64,000 bases of DNA. It comes from Lachnospiraceae bacterium 10-1. GTDB lineage: Bacteria > Bacillota > Clostridia > Lachnospirales > Lachnospiraceae. The stretch's first letter is position 1; each line of letters opens with the position of its first letter. The DNA is taken from positions 660,782 through 724,781 of the forward strand of contig KE159799.1 in the NCBI GenBank assembly GCA_000403495.2. The letters run 5' to 3'. This document shows positions 35,930 to 45,852 of this stretch, in pieces. The translations under genes were made by a program, and so were the position numbers. The notes below the pieces were generated by a model. The model did not search any database. It was not told where the DNA came from and saw nothing but the letters and a program-made list of their open reading frames with translations.

Positions 35930-35947
35930 GTTAATACCTCTGCTTTT

Positions 35948-36910
35948 CTACCATGTGAGAACTGCCGCTCCCCAGGTAAGTCCTGCCCCAAATCCTGCCA
36001 GCACAATAAGATCTCCTCTTTCAAGTTTTCCTTCCTGATTCATAAAATCCAACAAAATTGGAACACTTCCTGCTGAAATATTACCACATTCCTGAAGATT
36101 TGTGGGAAATTTTTCAGCAGGCTGATTTAATTTTTTTGCAACTGCTTCAATGATACGAATATTTGCCTGATGAAGGAGAAAATATTTTACCTGGTCAGCA
36201 GATACTCCTGCCTTATCCATTGCCTGCATAATAGCTGCCGGCACTGTCTTAACAGCAAATTTATAGACCTCCTGCCCGTTCATTTTCGTATAGTCTGTTT
36301 TAAAACCATTATCTACATAAGGATTATTCACTGCTCTGTTATGGCAGGTAAGGGCGCTGCCCCTTACACCGTCTGAACCCTGTACCAGGGCCAAAATTCC
36401 CTCATCACTGCTTTTTACTATGGCTGCTCCTGCACCGTCGCCAAATAATACGCAGGTGCTTCTGTCCTTCCAGTCCATCATTTTGGAAAGCGTTTCTGCT
36501 CCCACCACCAATGCGGTCTTAATCCTGCCGGATTTTATATATGCATCTACAATCGATAAGCCAAATAAAAAGCCGGCACATGCGGCATTGATATCAAATG
36601 CAGTTGCATTTTTTGCTCCAAGAGCGCTTTGTATCTGGCAGGCTGTGGAAGGAAAGCACATATCTCCTGACACTGTTCCTACAATAATCAAATCAAGTTC
36701 TTCTGCTTTCACCCCTGCATTTTTCATGGCATGTTTAGCTGCCTCTACCGCCATAGAAGTAGTGGTTTCCGTAACTGCAATATGCCTTTTCTCTATACCG
36801 GTGCGGCTTTTTATCCACTCATCTGTTGTATCCACCAGGGTTTCCAGCTCCTGGTTGGCAACCGCCTTTTCCGGAAGAGAGCTTCCCGTTCCTATTATCC
36901 TTGCCAGCAT
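35948..36910 (-). CDS. fabH: 3-oxoacyl-ACP synthase III
   Basis: Starts fatty acid synthesis by condensing an acyl-CoA primer with malonyl-ACP. It is 320 aa with the catalytic triad intact: Cys111 in DINAACAGFLFG, His in FLLHQANIRIIEA and Asn in ECGNISAGSVP. Lies 41 nt after accDA. Confidence 0.96.
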   Translation of the reverse strand: MLARIIGTGSSLPEKAVANQELETLVDTTDEWIKSRTGIEKRHIAVTETTTSMAVEAAKHAMKNAGVKAEELDLIIVGTVSGDMCFPSTACQIQSALGAKNATAFDINAACAGFLFGLSIVDAYIKSGRIKTALVVGAETLSKMMDWKDRSTCVLFGDGAGAAIVKSSDEGILALVQGSDGVRGSALTCHNRAVNNPYVDNGFKTDYTKMNGQEVYKFAVKTVPAAIMQAMDKAGVSADQVKYFLLHQANIRIIEAVAKKLNQPAEKFPTNLQECGNISAGSVPILLDFMNQEGKLERGDLIVLAGFGAGLTWGAAVLTW

Positions 36911-36951
36911 GACAATTCCTCCTCAAATTCTTTTTATTAAACACATTTTAC

Positions 36952-38664
36952 CTAATATTTCCGGAATCGCTCATATCTGTCCCGGGCAATTGACTCACCA
37001 TCCATATTATCAAATCTTCTTAAAAATGAAACCATATTCTCCTTCATAAAACCGGCAATATCTTCTGTGGTAGACGCATCTGCACTTCCGTATTCAGGAA
37101 CAATAGTTTCAATTACTGAAAGACGCTTTAAGTCCTCCGCAGTGACTCCCATCACCTCTGCCGCTTCCTTTGCTCTTTTCCCATCTTTCCACAAAATTGA
37201 AGCAAAGCCTTCCGGTGAAAGGATTGAATAAGTGGAATATTCAAGCATCCAGACTTCATTGCCCACTGCAAGCCCCAATGCGCCGCCGCTTCCCCCTTCC
37301 CCGATTACGATAGAAAGAACCGGCACTTTAAGTGCGGACATTTCAAAAAGATTTCTGGCAATGGCTTCTCCCTGTCCTTTTTCTTCCGCTTCCATTCCCG
37401 GATAAGCGCCGGAAGTATTAATAAAACAGATAACAGGACGATGGAATTTTTCCGCCTGCTTCATCAGCCGCAGCGCCTTGCGGTAACCTTCCGGTGACGC
37501 CATTCCATAATTCCTCATGGCACATTCACTCACACTATTTCCCTTTTGAATACCAATCACCGTAACAGGCTGGCCATACAGCCATGCAATTCCTCCCACA
37601 ACAGCTTTGTCATCACCGCTGCTGCGGTCTCCATGAAATTCAATGAAATGATCAAAAATAATATTAATATATGTAAGGGCAGAAGGCCTGTTTATGCTTC
37701 TTGCTTCCCTTACTTTTTCCCAGGCTGTTTTTAAAGAAGCTTTTGCCTGTTTTTCCCTGCTTACCTCCGTAGGCGCAAACTTTTTGATCTCCTCCGTAAA
37801 TCCACTGTAATTTTTATTGTTCATGGAAATCCTGTGGGAATGCAGAATCTGGAATAAAACCTGCTTTAATTCATCTCTTTCCACCACCCTGTCCACAAAA
37901 CCATGTTCCATCTGAAACTCTGCACGTTGAAAGCCTTTGGGAAGTTTCTGTCCAATAGTCTGTTCGATTACCCTTGGGCCTGCAAATCCAATCAGGGCCT
38001 CAGGCTCCGCTAAAATAATGTCTCCCAGCATGGCAAAACTGGCTGTCACGCCTCCGGTGGTAGGATCCGTCAATACACTTACATACAAAAGCCCTGCGTC
38101 GGAATGCCTCTTAAGGGCAGCCGCAGTCTTTGCCATCTGCATCAGCGAAATAATTCCCTCCTGCATTCTTGCGCCTCCGGAACAGCAAAAGAAGATAACC
38201 GGAAGTTTTTCCCGGGTTGCACGCTCAACTGCAAGAGCAATTTTTTCTCCCACCGCATGCCCCATACTTCCCATAAGGAATCTGGCATCACAAATGCCAA
38301 GACAGACCTTTTCTCCACAGATTTCCCCCATGCCTACGGTAATGCTTTCATGAAGGCCCGTTTTTTCCTTCACATCTGAAAGTTTTTCCTCATATTCCGG
38401 AAAATTTAACGGATTTGTACTTTCCACATCCTCAAACCAGGGCGTGAATGTGCTTTTGTCACAAACCATATGGATTCTGTTTTTTGTCCTGACACGAAAA
38501 TAACTTCCACAAGCTGTGCAAATGTAATGATTGACAACCACATCCGCCTTATTTAATTCCCTTCCGCAAGCTGTACAAACAACTTTTGATTTATCTGATG
38601 TTTTTTCGTTTTTACCGATACCTTTTATACGTATGTATTTGTCTTTACGAAATAATTTTGACAT
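36952..38664 (-). CDS. accDA: Acetyl-CoA carboxylase carboxyltransferase, fused beta-alpha subunits
   Basis: Transfers CO2 from carboxybiotin to acetyl-CoA to make malonyl-CoA. One 570-aa chain joins AccD (about 1-285, zinc ribbon Cys30, Cys33, Cys49 and Cys52, then [20 protein letters not shown]) to AccA (about 295-570, [20 protein letters not shown] and the [20 protein letters not shown] core). In most Firmicutes these are two genes. GGAGG-CAGGAG precedes this ATG; the frame extends 15 codons further without support. The biotin carrier (accB) and biotin carboxylase (accC), usually between fabF and accD, are not in this operon. Confidence 0.95.
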   Translation of the reverse strand: MSKLFRKDKYIRIKGIGKNEKTSDKSKVVCTACGRELNKADVVVNHYICTACGSYFRVRTKNRIHMVCDKSTFTPWFEDVESTNPLNFPEYEEKLSDVKEKTGLHESITVGMGEICGEKVCLGICDARFLMGSMGHAVGEKIALAVERATREKLPVIFFCCSGGARMQEGIISLMQMAKTAAALKRHSDAGLLYVSVLTDPTTGGVTASFAMLGDIILAEPEALIGFAGPRVIEQTIGQKLPKGFQRAEFQMEHGFVDRVVERDELKQVLFQILHSHRISMNNKNYSGFTEEIKKFAPTEVSREKQAKASLKTAWEKVREARSINRPSALTYINIIFDHFIEFHGDRSSGDDKAVVGGIAWLYGQPVTVIGIQKGNSVSECAMRNYGMASPEGYRKALRLMKQAEKFHRPVICFINTSGAYPGMEAEEKGQGEAIARNLFEMSALKVPVLSIVIGEGGSGGALGLAVGNEVWMLEYSTYSILSPEGFASILWKDGKRAKEAAEVMGVTAEDLKRLSVIETIVPEYGSADASTTEDIAGFMKENMVSFLRRFDNMDGESIARDRYERFRKY

Positions 38665-38709
38665 CTCCTGCCTCCAAAATATCCTTCCCCTTTTTGCTGT
38701 AATCTTCAT

Positions 38710-39138
38710 TTATGAAAGTGCAAAAGTCAGCTCTGCCTGTACCACTGTTTTTCCTTCTACCGTTGCAGTCGCCCTGCCTATGCCGATGGGGCCTTTGCTT
38801 TTAATAATTTCTGTTTCCAAAAGCAAAACATCCCCCGGCACCACCTTTTTCTTAAACTTTGCCCCGTTTATGGCTGCAAAATAAGCTGTTTTTCCTTTGT
38901 TTTTTTCCAGACTTAAGATGGCTACCGCTCCTGCCTGGGCAAGCGCTTCTATGATAAGCACACCAGGCATCACCGGCTCTGTTGGAAAATGCCCTTGAAA
39001 AAAAGGTTCATTGTAGGATACACATTTCTTCGCCACAGCCTTAATCCCCGGCGTAAGTTCTTCAATGGTATCCAGCAGCATAAAAGGCTGTCTGTGGGGT
39101 ATAATCTCCATAATTTCCTTTGCTGATAATAATGACAT
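38710..39138 (-). CDS. fabZ: 3-hydroxyacyl-ACP dehydratase
   Basis: Removes water from 3-hydroxyacyl-ACP. It is 142 aa from MSLLSAKEIMEIIPHRQPFM. The hot-dog active-site His and Glu are in FFQGHFPTEPVMPGVLIIEA. The ATG at 39138 has GGAGG 5 nt upstream; the longer frame (39150) would overlap fabF. Confidence 0.96.
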   Translation of the reverse strand: MSLLSAKEIMEIIPHRQPFMLLDTIEELTPGIKAVAKKCVSYNEPFFQGHFPTEPVMPGVLIIEALAQAGAVAILSLEKNKGKTAYFAAINGAKFKKKVVPGDVLLLETEIIKSKGPIGIGRATATVEGKTVVQAELTFALS

Positions 39139-39139
39139 A

Positions 39140-40375
39140 TTAACCTCCATATCTGCCGATTAAAATACTTGCATTATGTCCGCCAAATCCCAGAGAATTG
39201 CTCAGTGCATAAGGAATTTCCTCCTTATACGCCTCCTTGCAGTAATCCAAATCAATCTCCTCATCCGGCGTCTCATAACCCACCGTTTTATGAATAAAAC
39301 CATCTTCCATTTCCTTTACGCAGGTTATGAACTCCACTGCACCTGCCGCTCCCAAAAGATGGCCTATCATGGATTTGGTAGAATTAATATGTATCTTCCC
39401 GGCATGTTCCCCAAAAGCTGCTTTAATTGCTCTTGTTTCAAAAAGATCATTGTGATGGGTAGCTGTTCCATGTGCATTAATGTAAGTAATATCCTCCGGC
39501 AAAATGCCTCCATCTTCTATTGCTGCCAGCATTGCCTTTGCTGCTCCCATACCGTCTTCTGCGGGAGAAGTGATATGATAGGCATCACTGGTACAGCCAT
39601 AGCCAAGCACTTCTGCGTAAATGTGGGCCCCTCTTTTCTTTGCATGTTCCAGCTCTTCCAAAATAACAACACCTGCTCCTTCTCCCATTACAAAACCGCT
39701 CCTGTTTTTATCAAAAGGAAGAGAACATTTGTCAGGATCATCCACGCTTGTAAGTGCAGTTAACGCACAAAATCCTGCTACTCCCAAAGGGGTAATGGAG
39801 CTTTCCGCTCCCCCTGCTGCCATCACATCCGCTTCTCCATAGGAAATGCTGCGGAATGCTTCTCCAATGGAATGGGCTCCTGTGGCACATGCTGTAACCA
39901 CATTGATACTTTTTCCTTTCAGCCCAAACTGGATTGACACATTTCCTGCTGCCATATTGGAAATCATAAGAGGTACCATAAGAGGACTGATTTTGGACGG
40001 TCCCTTGCTTATCAGCCTGTCATATTCTCTTTCCATAGCCTGAAGACTTCCAATTCCTGAACCCACGGCACAGCCTACCCTGTAAGGATCTTCCTTTTCC
40101 ATATCAATACCCGAATCTGAAAATGCCTCCCGGGCAGCAGCCACTGCATACTGGCTGAAAAGCTCCATACGTTTTGCCGCTTTAAAATCCATATATTCTT
40201 TCGCCTCAAAGCCTTTCACTTCGGCTGCAACATGGCACTTATATCCGGTGCTGTCAAATTTAGTAATAGGGCCAAAACCATGTTTTTCTTCTTTTACCGA
40301 GTTAAAAAAATCCTTTACATTAAGTCCTATGGGAGTAATTGCTCCCATTCCGGTTACTACTACACGTCTGCTCAT
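39140..40375 (-). CDS. fabF: 3-oxoacyl-ACP synthase II
   Basis: The elongating condensing enzyme, 411 aa. Catalytic Cys in VVTACATGAHSIGEA (near 163), His in YINAHGTATHHND and His in KSMIGHLLGAAGAVE complete the C-H-H triad. The start has the usual RRVVVTGMGAITPIGLNV. Lies 15 nt after fabG. Confidence 0.97.
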   Translation of the reverse strand: MSRRVVVTGMGAITPIGLNVKDFFNSVKEEKHGFGPITKFDSTGYKCHVAAEVKGFEAKEYMDFKAAKRMELFSQYAVAAAREAFSDSGIDMEKEDPYRVGCAVGSGIGSLQAMEREYDRLISKGPSKISPLMVPLMISNMAAGNVSIQFGLKGKSINVVTACATGAHSIGEAFRSISYGEADVMAAGGAESSITPLGVAGFCALTALTSVDDPDKCSLPFDKNRSGFVMGEGAGVVILEELEHAKKRGAHIYAEVLGYGCTSDAYHITSPAEDGMGAAKAMLAAIEDGGILPEDITYINAHGTATHHNDLFETRAIKAAFGEHAGKIHINSTKSMIGHLLGAAGAVEFITCVKEMEDGFIHKTVGYETPDEEIDLDYCKEAYKEEIPYALSNSLGFGGHNASILIGRYGG

Positions 40376-40390
40376 TTAGCTCACCTCCTG

Positions 40391-41131
40391 TTATACTGCC
40401 ATTCCGCCATCAACGGAAATTACCTGACCGGTAATATAATCTGCCGCCTCTGATGCCAGAAATGCAACTACGTCTGCCACTTCTTTTGCAGTCCCCGTTC
40501 TCTTTAAAAGAATCTGTTCCTTTAGGTTTTTCTTTACGTTCTCCGAAAGATCTTTTGTCATTTCGGTTTCAATAAATCCGGGGGCCACTGCATTTACCGT
40601 AATCCCCCTGCTTCCTAATTCTCTTGCTGCACTTTTGGTAAGGCCAATGATGCCTGCCTTGGACGCACAGTAATTTGCCTGCCCTGGATTCCCCATCAGT
40701 CCTGTGACAGATGAAATATTAATGATCTTTCCGCTTTTTTGCTTTAATAACTGTCTTGACAAATGGCGTATGGTATTAAAGCTTCCCTTAAGGTTTACAT
40801 CAATTACACTGTCAAAATCCTGCTCACTCATTTTCATCAGCAGATTATCTTTTGTAATGCCTGCGTTATTTACCAGAATATCAATATGTCCGTACTCTTT
40901 TACCAGCTCACCGATCATTTCTCCGCAAGCTGCAAAATCTGCAACATTACATCTATAAGAAACCGCATCTCCCCCTGATTTTCGGATTTCTTCCACAGTT
41001 TCCTGTGCTTTTTCTTCAGAACCATTGTAATTGACCACCACAAAAGCTCCTTCTTTCGCAAGAGTAATGGCAATTTCCCTTCCAATCCCTCTTCCTGCAC
41101 CGGTTACCAGCGCTACTTTTCCCTTAAGCAT
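40391..41131 (-). CDS. fabG: 3-oxoacyl-ACP reductase
   Basis: NADPH-dependent short-chain reductase, 246 aa. Cofactor motif [17 protein letters not shown] in [18 protein letters not shown], and the Ser-Tyr-Lys catalytic set in [19 protein letters not shown] plus ASKAG. ATG at 41131 is used because GGAGG lies 9 nt upstream; it overlaps the fabD stop by 8 nt. Confidence 0.97.
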   Translation of the reverse strand: MLKGKVALVTGAGRGIGREIAITLAKEGAFVVVNYNGSEEKAQETVEEIRKSGGDAVSYRCNVADFAACGEMIGELVKEYGHIDILVNNAGITKDNLLMKMSEQDFDSVIDVNLKGSFNTIRHLSRQLLKQKSGKIINISSVTGLMGNPGQANYCASKAGIIGLTKSAARELGSRGITVNAVAPGFIETEMTKDLSENVKKNLKEQILLKRTGTAKEVADVVAFLASEAADYITGQVISVDGGMAV

Positions 41132-42050
41132 TTGCAAATACCTCCAGACATTTTGCAAGATCCTCATACTTATCAATATTAAGAACCAGAACTTCTTTGT
41201 TTATCTTTTTTACAAAGCTGCTAAGTGTTTTTCCCGGGCCAATTTCCACAAAGGTATCAACACCTTCCGCCAGCATTTTCTCCACAGACTGCTGCCATTT
41301 AACCGGAGAGGAAATCTGTTTTTCCAACAGTTCTCTCACATTTTCAGGCGAAGTCACATAATCTGCTGTGAGATTTGCCACATAGGGAACAGAAAACTCA
41401 TTCATCTGCACCTTTTCCAGATCTTTCTTAAGCCTTTCCCCTGCTCCAATCAGCATTTGTGAATGAAAAGGGCCGCTGACATTTAATGGAATAACACGTT
41501 TTGCCCCTTTTTCCTTTAAAACATCTCCTGCTCTTTTTACCGCATCTGCTTCCCCTGTAATAACAATCTGTCCCGGACAGTTATAGTTTGCAATTGAGAC
41601 AGTTCCGAGCGTGCTTTGGCATACTTCCTCTATTATGCCGCCGGAAAGTCCCATTACCGCTGACATAGCGCCGCCCTCCGGCACTGCTTCCTGCATGTAA
41701 ACGCCCCTTCTTCTGACAACTGCAAATGCCTCCTGTGCACGCATGGCGCCACATGCCACAATTGCTCCATATTCACCCAGACTTAAGCCGGCAGCTACGT
41801 CCGGGTGAATCCCCTTTTCTTCCAGTACTTTTAAAATTGCAACTTCCACCGTCAGCATGGCAATCTGTGTATATTCGGTGATGGAAAGTTTGTCATTTTC
41901 CGTAAAACAAATTGCCGGAAGATCCAGCCCTGTTACGCTGCCTGCCATATCAAAAATCTCTCTGGCAGTTTCCTCCTTTTCATAAAACTCCTTGCCCATT
42001 CCTATGTACTGTGCTCCCTGTCCCGGGAACATAAATGCTGTCTTTCCCAT
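41124..42050 (-). CDS. fabD: Malonyl-CoA:ACP transacylase
   Basis: Moves the malonyl group from CoA to ACP. It is 308 aa with the nucleophile elbow [16 protein letters not shown] (GxSxG type, Ser near 90) and His in [12 protein letters not shown]. The N-terminal [16 protein letters not shown] is standard. Confidence 0.96.
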   Translation of the reverse strand: MGKTAFMFPGQGAQYIGMGKEFYEKEETAREIFDMAGSVTGLDLPAICFTENDKLSITEYTQIAMLTVEVAILKVLEEKGIHPDVAAGLSLGEYGAIVACGAMRAQEAFAVVRRRGVYMQEAVPEGGAMSAVMGLSGGIIEEVCQSTLGTVSIANYNCPGQIVITGEADAVKRAGDVLKEKGAKRVIPLNVSGPFHSQMLIGAGERLKKDLEKVQMNEFSVPYVANLTADYVTSPENVRELLEKQISSPVKWQQSVEKMLAEGVDTFVEIGPGKTLSSFVKKINKEVLVLNIDKYEDLAKCLEVFANA

Positions 42051-42066
42051 ATCGCTTTACCTTTCT

Positions 42067-42999
42067 CTACTCCTTTCGCCCCAAAAGAGCCTCCGCCTCC
42101 TGCATGATTTCCTCAATCATTTCCTTACAGGTCTGCTCCCTTTTTACCAGTCCTGCAATCTGTCCTGCCATCAAAGTTCCGTTTACCACATCTCCATCCA
42201 TAACAGCTCTGCGCAGGGAGCCAAGGGTTAATTGCTCCAGCTCTTCAAGCCCTGCTCCTTCCTTTTCCAAACGAAGATATTCTCTGCTCATCTGATTTCT
42301 GATCTGGCGGACCGGATGACCTGTACTCCTTCCGGTCACTTCCGAATCAATATCCTTTGCCTTAACAATCTTTTCTTTATAGTTTTTATGTACAATGGAT
42401 TCTTTCGCAACCACAAATCTGGTTCCCATCTGCACTGCTTCAGCTCCCAGCATAAATGCTGCGGCAAAACCTCTGCCATCCCCTATGCCGCCTGCTGCAA
42501 TTACCGGAATCTGCACTGCATCTGCCACCTGTGGAACCAGACACATGGTAGTTGCAGAACCGATATGTCCTCCTGACTCGGTTCCTTCCGCCACCACTGC
42601 ATCCGCACCGCATCTTTCCATCATCTTTGCCATAGCCACACTGGCAACCACAGGTATCACTTTTACACCTGCTTCCTTAAAATCCTTTATAAATTTTGCC
42701 GGGTTTCCAGCACCGGTAGTTACCACTTTAACGCCTTCTTCCAAAACTACCCTTGCAACCTCCGGTGCATTGGGGTTCATCAGCATTATATTGACGCCTA
42801 TAGGCTTATCCGTCAGTTTTTTTGCCTTCCTGATCTCTTCCCTTACCACCTCAGCCGGTGCACTGGCCGCCCCGATAATCCCAAGACCGCCTGCTTCTGA
42901 AACAGCCGCTGCAAGATGATGTTCCGCCACCCATGCCATGCCGCCTTGTATGATGGGATACTCAATTTCCAAAAGTTTAGTTATTCTGGTCTGCATCAT
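42067..42999 (-). CDS. fabK: Enoyl-ACP reductase II (FMN-dependent)
   Basis: Completes each elongation round using the flavoprotein FabK rather than FabI, as in streptococci and many Clostridia. It is 310 aa of the 2-nitropropane dioxygenase-like fold: PIIQGGMAWVAEHHLAAAVS, EGTESGGHIG and VIAAGGIGDGRGFAAAFMLG with the FMN phosphate loop. The ATG directly follows the acpP stop; a second ATG is the next codon. Confidence 0.95.
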   Translation of the reverse strand: MMQTRITKLLEIEYPIIQGGMAWVAEHHLAAAVSEAGGLGIIGAASAPAEVVREEIRKAKKLTDKPIGVNIMLMNPNAPEVARVVLEEGVKVVTTGAGNPAKFIKDFKEAGVKVIPVVASVAMAKMMERCGADAVVAEGTESGGHIGSATTMCLVPQVADAVQIPVIAAGGIGDGRGFAAAFMLGAEAVQMGTRFVVAKESIVHKNYKEKIVKAKDIDSEVTGRSTGHPVRQIRNQMSREYLRLEKEGAGLEELEQLTLGSLRRAVMDGDVVNGTLMAGQIAGLVKREQTCKEMIEEIMQEAEALLGRKE

Positions 43000-43233
43000 T
43001 CAGCCTTCTGCTCCTTTATCTTTTAAATATTCAACTACTTCGCCTACCGTAGTGAGCTGTTCAAGATCTTCAGAAGGAATTTCAACATCATATTCTTCCT
43101 CCAATGCCATTACAAGCTCAAACAAATCAAGGGAATCCACATCAAGATCTTCCTTAAATGAGGTTTCCATCCTGATTTCCGCATTTTCCAGATTTAACTG
43201 TTCTTTAATGATTTCCACTACTTTTTCAAACAT
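43000..43233 (-). CDS. acpP: Acyl carrier protein
   Basis: A 77-aa acidic carrier protein with the phosphopantetheine Ser34 in [18 protein letters not shown]. First gene of the operon, preceded by AAGGAGAAG and a promoter covered by three FabT-like palindromes. Confidence 0.96.
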   Translation of the reverse strand: MFEKVVEIIKEQLNLENAEIRMETSFKEDLDVDSLDLFELVMALEEEYDVEIPSEDLEQLTTVGEVVEYLKDKGAEG

Positions 43234-43295
43234 ATTCTTCTCCTTCTTCTTCTTTTTCTTTCCGCAGACAATGCATCAACTGGCTGCGGTATATT

Positions 43296-43324
43296 ATTTT
43301 ATGTACAAACACTTTGACCATCAA
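43296..43324 (-). promoter_or_regulatory. Promoter of the fatty acid operon
   Basis: On the minus strand TTGATG (43319-43324) and TAAAAT (43296-43301) are 17 bp apart, about 65 nt upstream of acpP. The -35 box is part of the first FabT-like palindrome, so repressor binding would block polymerase. Confidence 0.65.
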
Positions 43325-43357
43325 ATATTTTGATAATCAAATTATTTGACGGTCAAA
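43313..43357. promoter_or_regulatory. Triple FabT-like operator
   Basis: Three palindromes of the form TTTGA-N3-TCAAA lie at 43313-43325, 43329-43341 and 43345-43357, with centres exactly 16 bp apart. TTTGA/TCAAA palindromes are the known binding site type of FabT. The regulator is probably the MarR protein at 35447-35929. Confidence 0.85.
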
Positions 43358-43411
43358 GTATATAGCAACTGTAAAAAAATGTCAATCCTTTTCTTTTAAA
43401 TTTTAGAAGAC

Positions 43412-44794
43412 TTAAATCGTTTCCGTAAATATTTTATCAAAAATTTTTTTCAGCATATCCTTTGATTCATTTTCACTTTCCCGATAAGCAAAGGGAACCT
43501 TCAGTATTTCAAGAGGAATGCATTTTGAAGCCTCCAGCCCGTCCAAATGGATGTCATACCTTACTTCCAATGTCTCTATATCTTCATTTTTATGGAGCGG
43601 ATAGATAAGATATAGTTTCTTTGCACCACGCTTTACTGCATATATGGCCATCTGCTTCATGTCATTATCGCTGATTTTTAATTTACGATTTTCCCTCACC
43701 TTTTGAAATCGTTCTATTTCTTTATATTTTGTGTCAAGCACAACAATAAAATCATCAAACTCCACCAGAATATCTTCTTTTAGTGAAAAAACATTTCCCA
43801 AAACCTCGCCATCTACAACAAGCTCTGCAAGATACTGCCCCCTTGCCTGGGTTCTTACCTTTGCTCTCCCCGCCAGCATTTCTTTTATAAATCCGCCAAT
43901 AAATCCTTCAAACAATATTTCCGCCGGAAAGAGGAAACAAAAGGTTTCCGTCATGCCGATTTTATTTGAACTTATTTTATTTAAAAGAAACATCTTGCTC
44001 ATGCTGAGAATAATCCTGTAATTTCCATGAAGGGCGCTTAAATGAACCTGATCGCAATCATATGGCTTACAATTTTCGTTTGCCACATCCCCTAAAACCA
44101 CCAGAATATTTCTGATTATTTTCTTGTTCGCAGCCTGATTTGTAATATTTAAGAGAAAAAGGCAGGTACACTTGATAATTCTGTTTAATGCATTGTCAAA
44201 TACAAAACTGGAATAGGTATAATTCAGCTTATCTGCCTGTCCCCGGGGATACTTACGCAATGAATAATCCTTAAAATCAATGCGCCCTTTCACAAATGAT
44301 CCTGTTTCCACAACATCTTCATACTGATGATACCGCAGTCTGCTGATTGCTGCCTTCACATAATGCACATAAATCGTTATAAACAGCTCCATTAAATTTT
44401 CCGCCTCAGACAGTTCTCCCTTCATAAAAACAAAAGGAAAATTTAATTTGTCACAATAGCCAAGCCAGTATATCAAATTGTTAATAAGGTCTTCTGTTTT
44501 TAAATTATCTGTATCAAAATCATCCTCATCTTCTTTAAAAATCTTTGGAAATATGTTTAATTGTTCCCCTCTGAATGTTATGGTTCCAATGTAATTCTGC
44601 AACTTTACCGCATCTTTTTTATCGAAATCTATAAACTGCTGCCTGCTGGTAATGTGTCCATCGGTGTAAAAAATTGACCTCTGCTGCCAGTTTTCCTGCA
44701 AAAAGCTTTCCAGTTCCTCCATCGCCCCTTCTTCCTGCCAGGACTCGGGCAGCTTATTTAATTTTATTTTTGAAAATTCAAATCCATTTATCAT
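43412..44794 (-). CDS. McrC-like nuclease subunit of an McrBC-type restriction system
   Basis: The 460-aa nuclease partner of McrB. The N-terminal half is the McrC/5-methylcytosine restriction domain (YIGTITFRGEQLNIFPKIFK). The PD-(D/E)XK site is in the last third: LKEDILVEFDDFIVVLDTKY followed by K, then MKQMAIYAVKRGAKKLYLIYP. Cleaves modified DNA when driven by the McrB GTPase. Its ATG overlaps the mcrB stop by one base. Confidence 0.88.
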   Translation of the reverse strand: MINGFEFSKIKLNKLPESWQEEGAMEELESFLQENWQQRSIFYTDGHITSRQQFIDFDKKDAVKLQNYIGTITFRGEQLNIFPKIFKEDEDDFDTDNLKTEDLINNLIYWLGYCDKLNFPFVFMKGELSEAENLMELFITIYVHYVKAAISRLRYHQYEDVVETGSFVKGRIDFKDYSLRKYPRGQADKLNYTYSSFVFDNALNRIIKCTCLFLLNITNQAANKKIIRNILVVLGDVANENCKPYDCDQVHLSALHGNYRIILSMSKMFLLNKISSNKIGMTETFCFLFPAEILFEGFIGGFIKEMLAGRAKVRTQARGQYLAELVVDGEVLGNVFSLKEDILVEFDDFIVVLDTKYKEIERFQKVRENRKLKISDNDMKQMAIYAVKRGAKKLYLIYPLHKNEDIETLEVRYDIHLDGLEASKCIPLEILKVPFAYRESENESKDMLKKIFDKIFTETI

Positions 44795-45852
44795 TAATTA
44801 TCCTTTATCTTAATACAGACTCTTCCCAGCACCCTATTGTCAATTTCAAATCTCGTACCGTCAATGCATTCCAATGCTTTTTTGACTTTTGCCTCGTCAT
44901 CATAAAAATACTCATATAATAACGGAATAATATTTCTATTCATTATTTTCCCAAGCTGGGATATGTTTTTTCCAATAAAATAAGAATGGCCAATCAATAA
45001 GTCCGTGCTCCGCAACTCTTTCCTTAAATATTTATTTAAGTTTACCAACACGTTCCTTAACTCACTATCTTTAACCATTTCCGGATTCGGTGCCATTTCC
45101 ACAAAATCAAATCTCCGCCTGAGCGCTGCATCAATAAGCGAAATTGATTTGTCCGCAGAATTCATTGTGCCAATAATGTACAAATTGTTTGGAACTGCAA
45201 GCTTATCCCCAAAGGGCAGGGTTGCAGACATTTGGTTAAGCTCACCCCACCTTTTATCCTCTTCCACCAATGTTATGAGTTCTCCAAAAATCTTTGATAT
45301 ATTTCCACGGTTAATTTCATCTATAATAATTACGTAATTATTACTCTCATCCAGCATTGCCTTATCAGCTATTTTCTTAAAAATGCCATCTGCTATCTTA
45401 AAACTGACCTTCTCTCCAGCAGGCTCCGGCCTTATACCCTGTACAAATTCTTCATATCCATAGCTCTGGTGGAATGTGGTAAATACCACCTGTTCTTTTT
45501 TTATGTATTGCTCATATTGCTTTATTTTTTCTCTTCTTTCTTCGTCGCTAATCTGATTCTTTTCTATTTCTCTGTTTTCAATGATTGCAAGCGCATACTC
45601 TACTGTTGAATGTGTTTTCCCTGTTCCCGGCGCCCCATAAATAATCTGATTGAGAGGATGGATTTTCTGAACACGGGGGCTTCTTTCTATAAGCATGTTA
45701 TCTTCCGCCTCCCCTTCGTTTATGGAAACATCATCCAATGAATCTTCCCCCGCATTCACTACCACTTCATTATGGATATTTCTCTGCTCCATAATTTTCC
45801 TGAGCCTTTCATCAATTTCTTTATTTATTTTATTGCCTGCCTCATTTGCCAT
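44794..45852 (-). CDS. McrB-like AAA+ GTPase
   Basis: The motor of the McrBC-type system, 352 aa. Walker A is IIYGAPGTGKTHSTVEYA (near 74), Walker B is YVIIIDEINRGNISKIFGEL, and the McrB-specific guanine-recognition motif appears as IIGTMNSADKSISLIDAALR. The N-terminal modified-base-binding domain of E. coli McrB is missing; the first 60 residues are low-complexity acidic. Target recognition may reside in the upstream HTH protein, whose stop overlaps this start. Confidence 0.9.
   Translation of the reverse strand: MANEAGNKINKEIDERLRKIMEQRNIHNEVVVNAGEDSLDDVSINEGEAEDNMLIERSPRVQKIHPLNQIIYGAPGTGKTHSTVEYALAIIENREIEKNQISDEERREKIKQYEQYIKKEQVVFTTFHQSYGYEEFVQGIRPEPAGEKVSFKIADGIFKKIADKAMLDESNNYVIIIDEINRGNISKIFGELITLVEEDKRWGELNQMSATLPFGDKLAVPNNLYIIGTMNSADKSISLIDAALRRRFDFVEMAPNPEMVKDSELRNVLVNLNKYLRKELRSTDLLIGHSYFIGKNISQLGKIMNRNIIPLLYEYFYDDEAKVKKALECIDGTRFEIDNRVLGRVCIKIKDN

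Noticed and set aside
42395-42919. 174-codon + strand open frame
   Set aside because: Antisense to fabK, Ala/Pro-rich composition of a shadow frame, no start signals.
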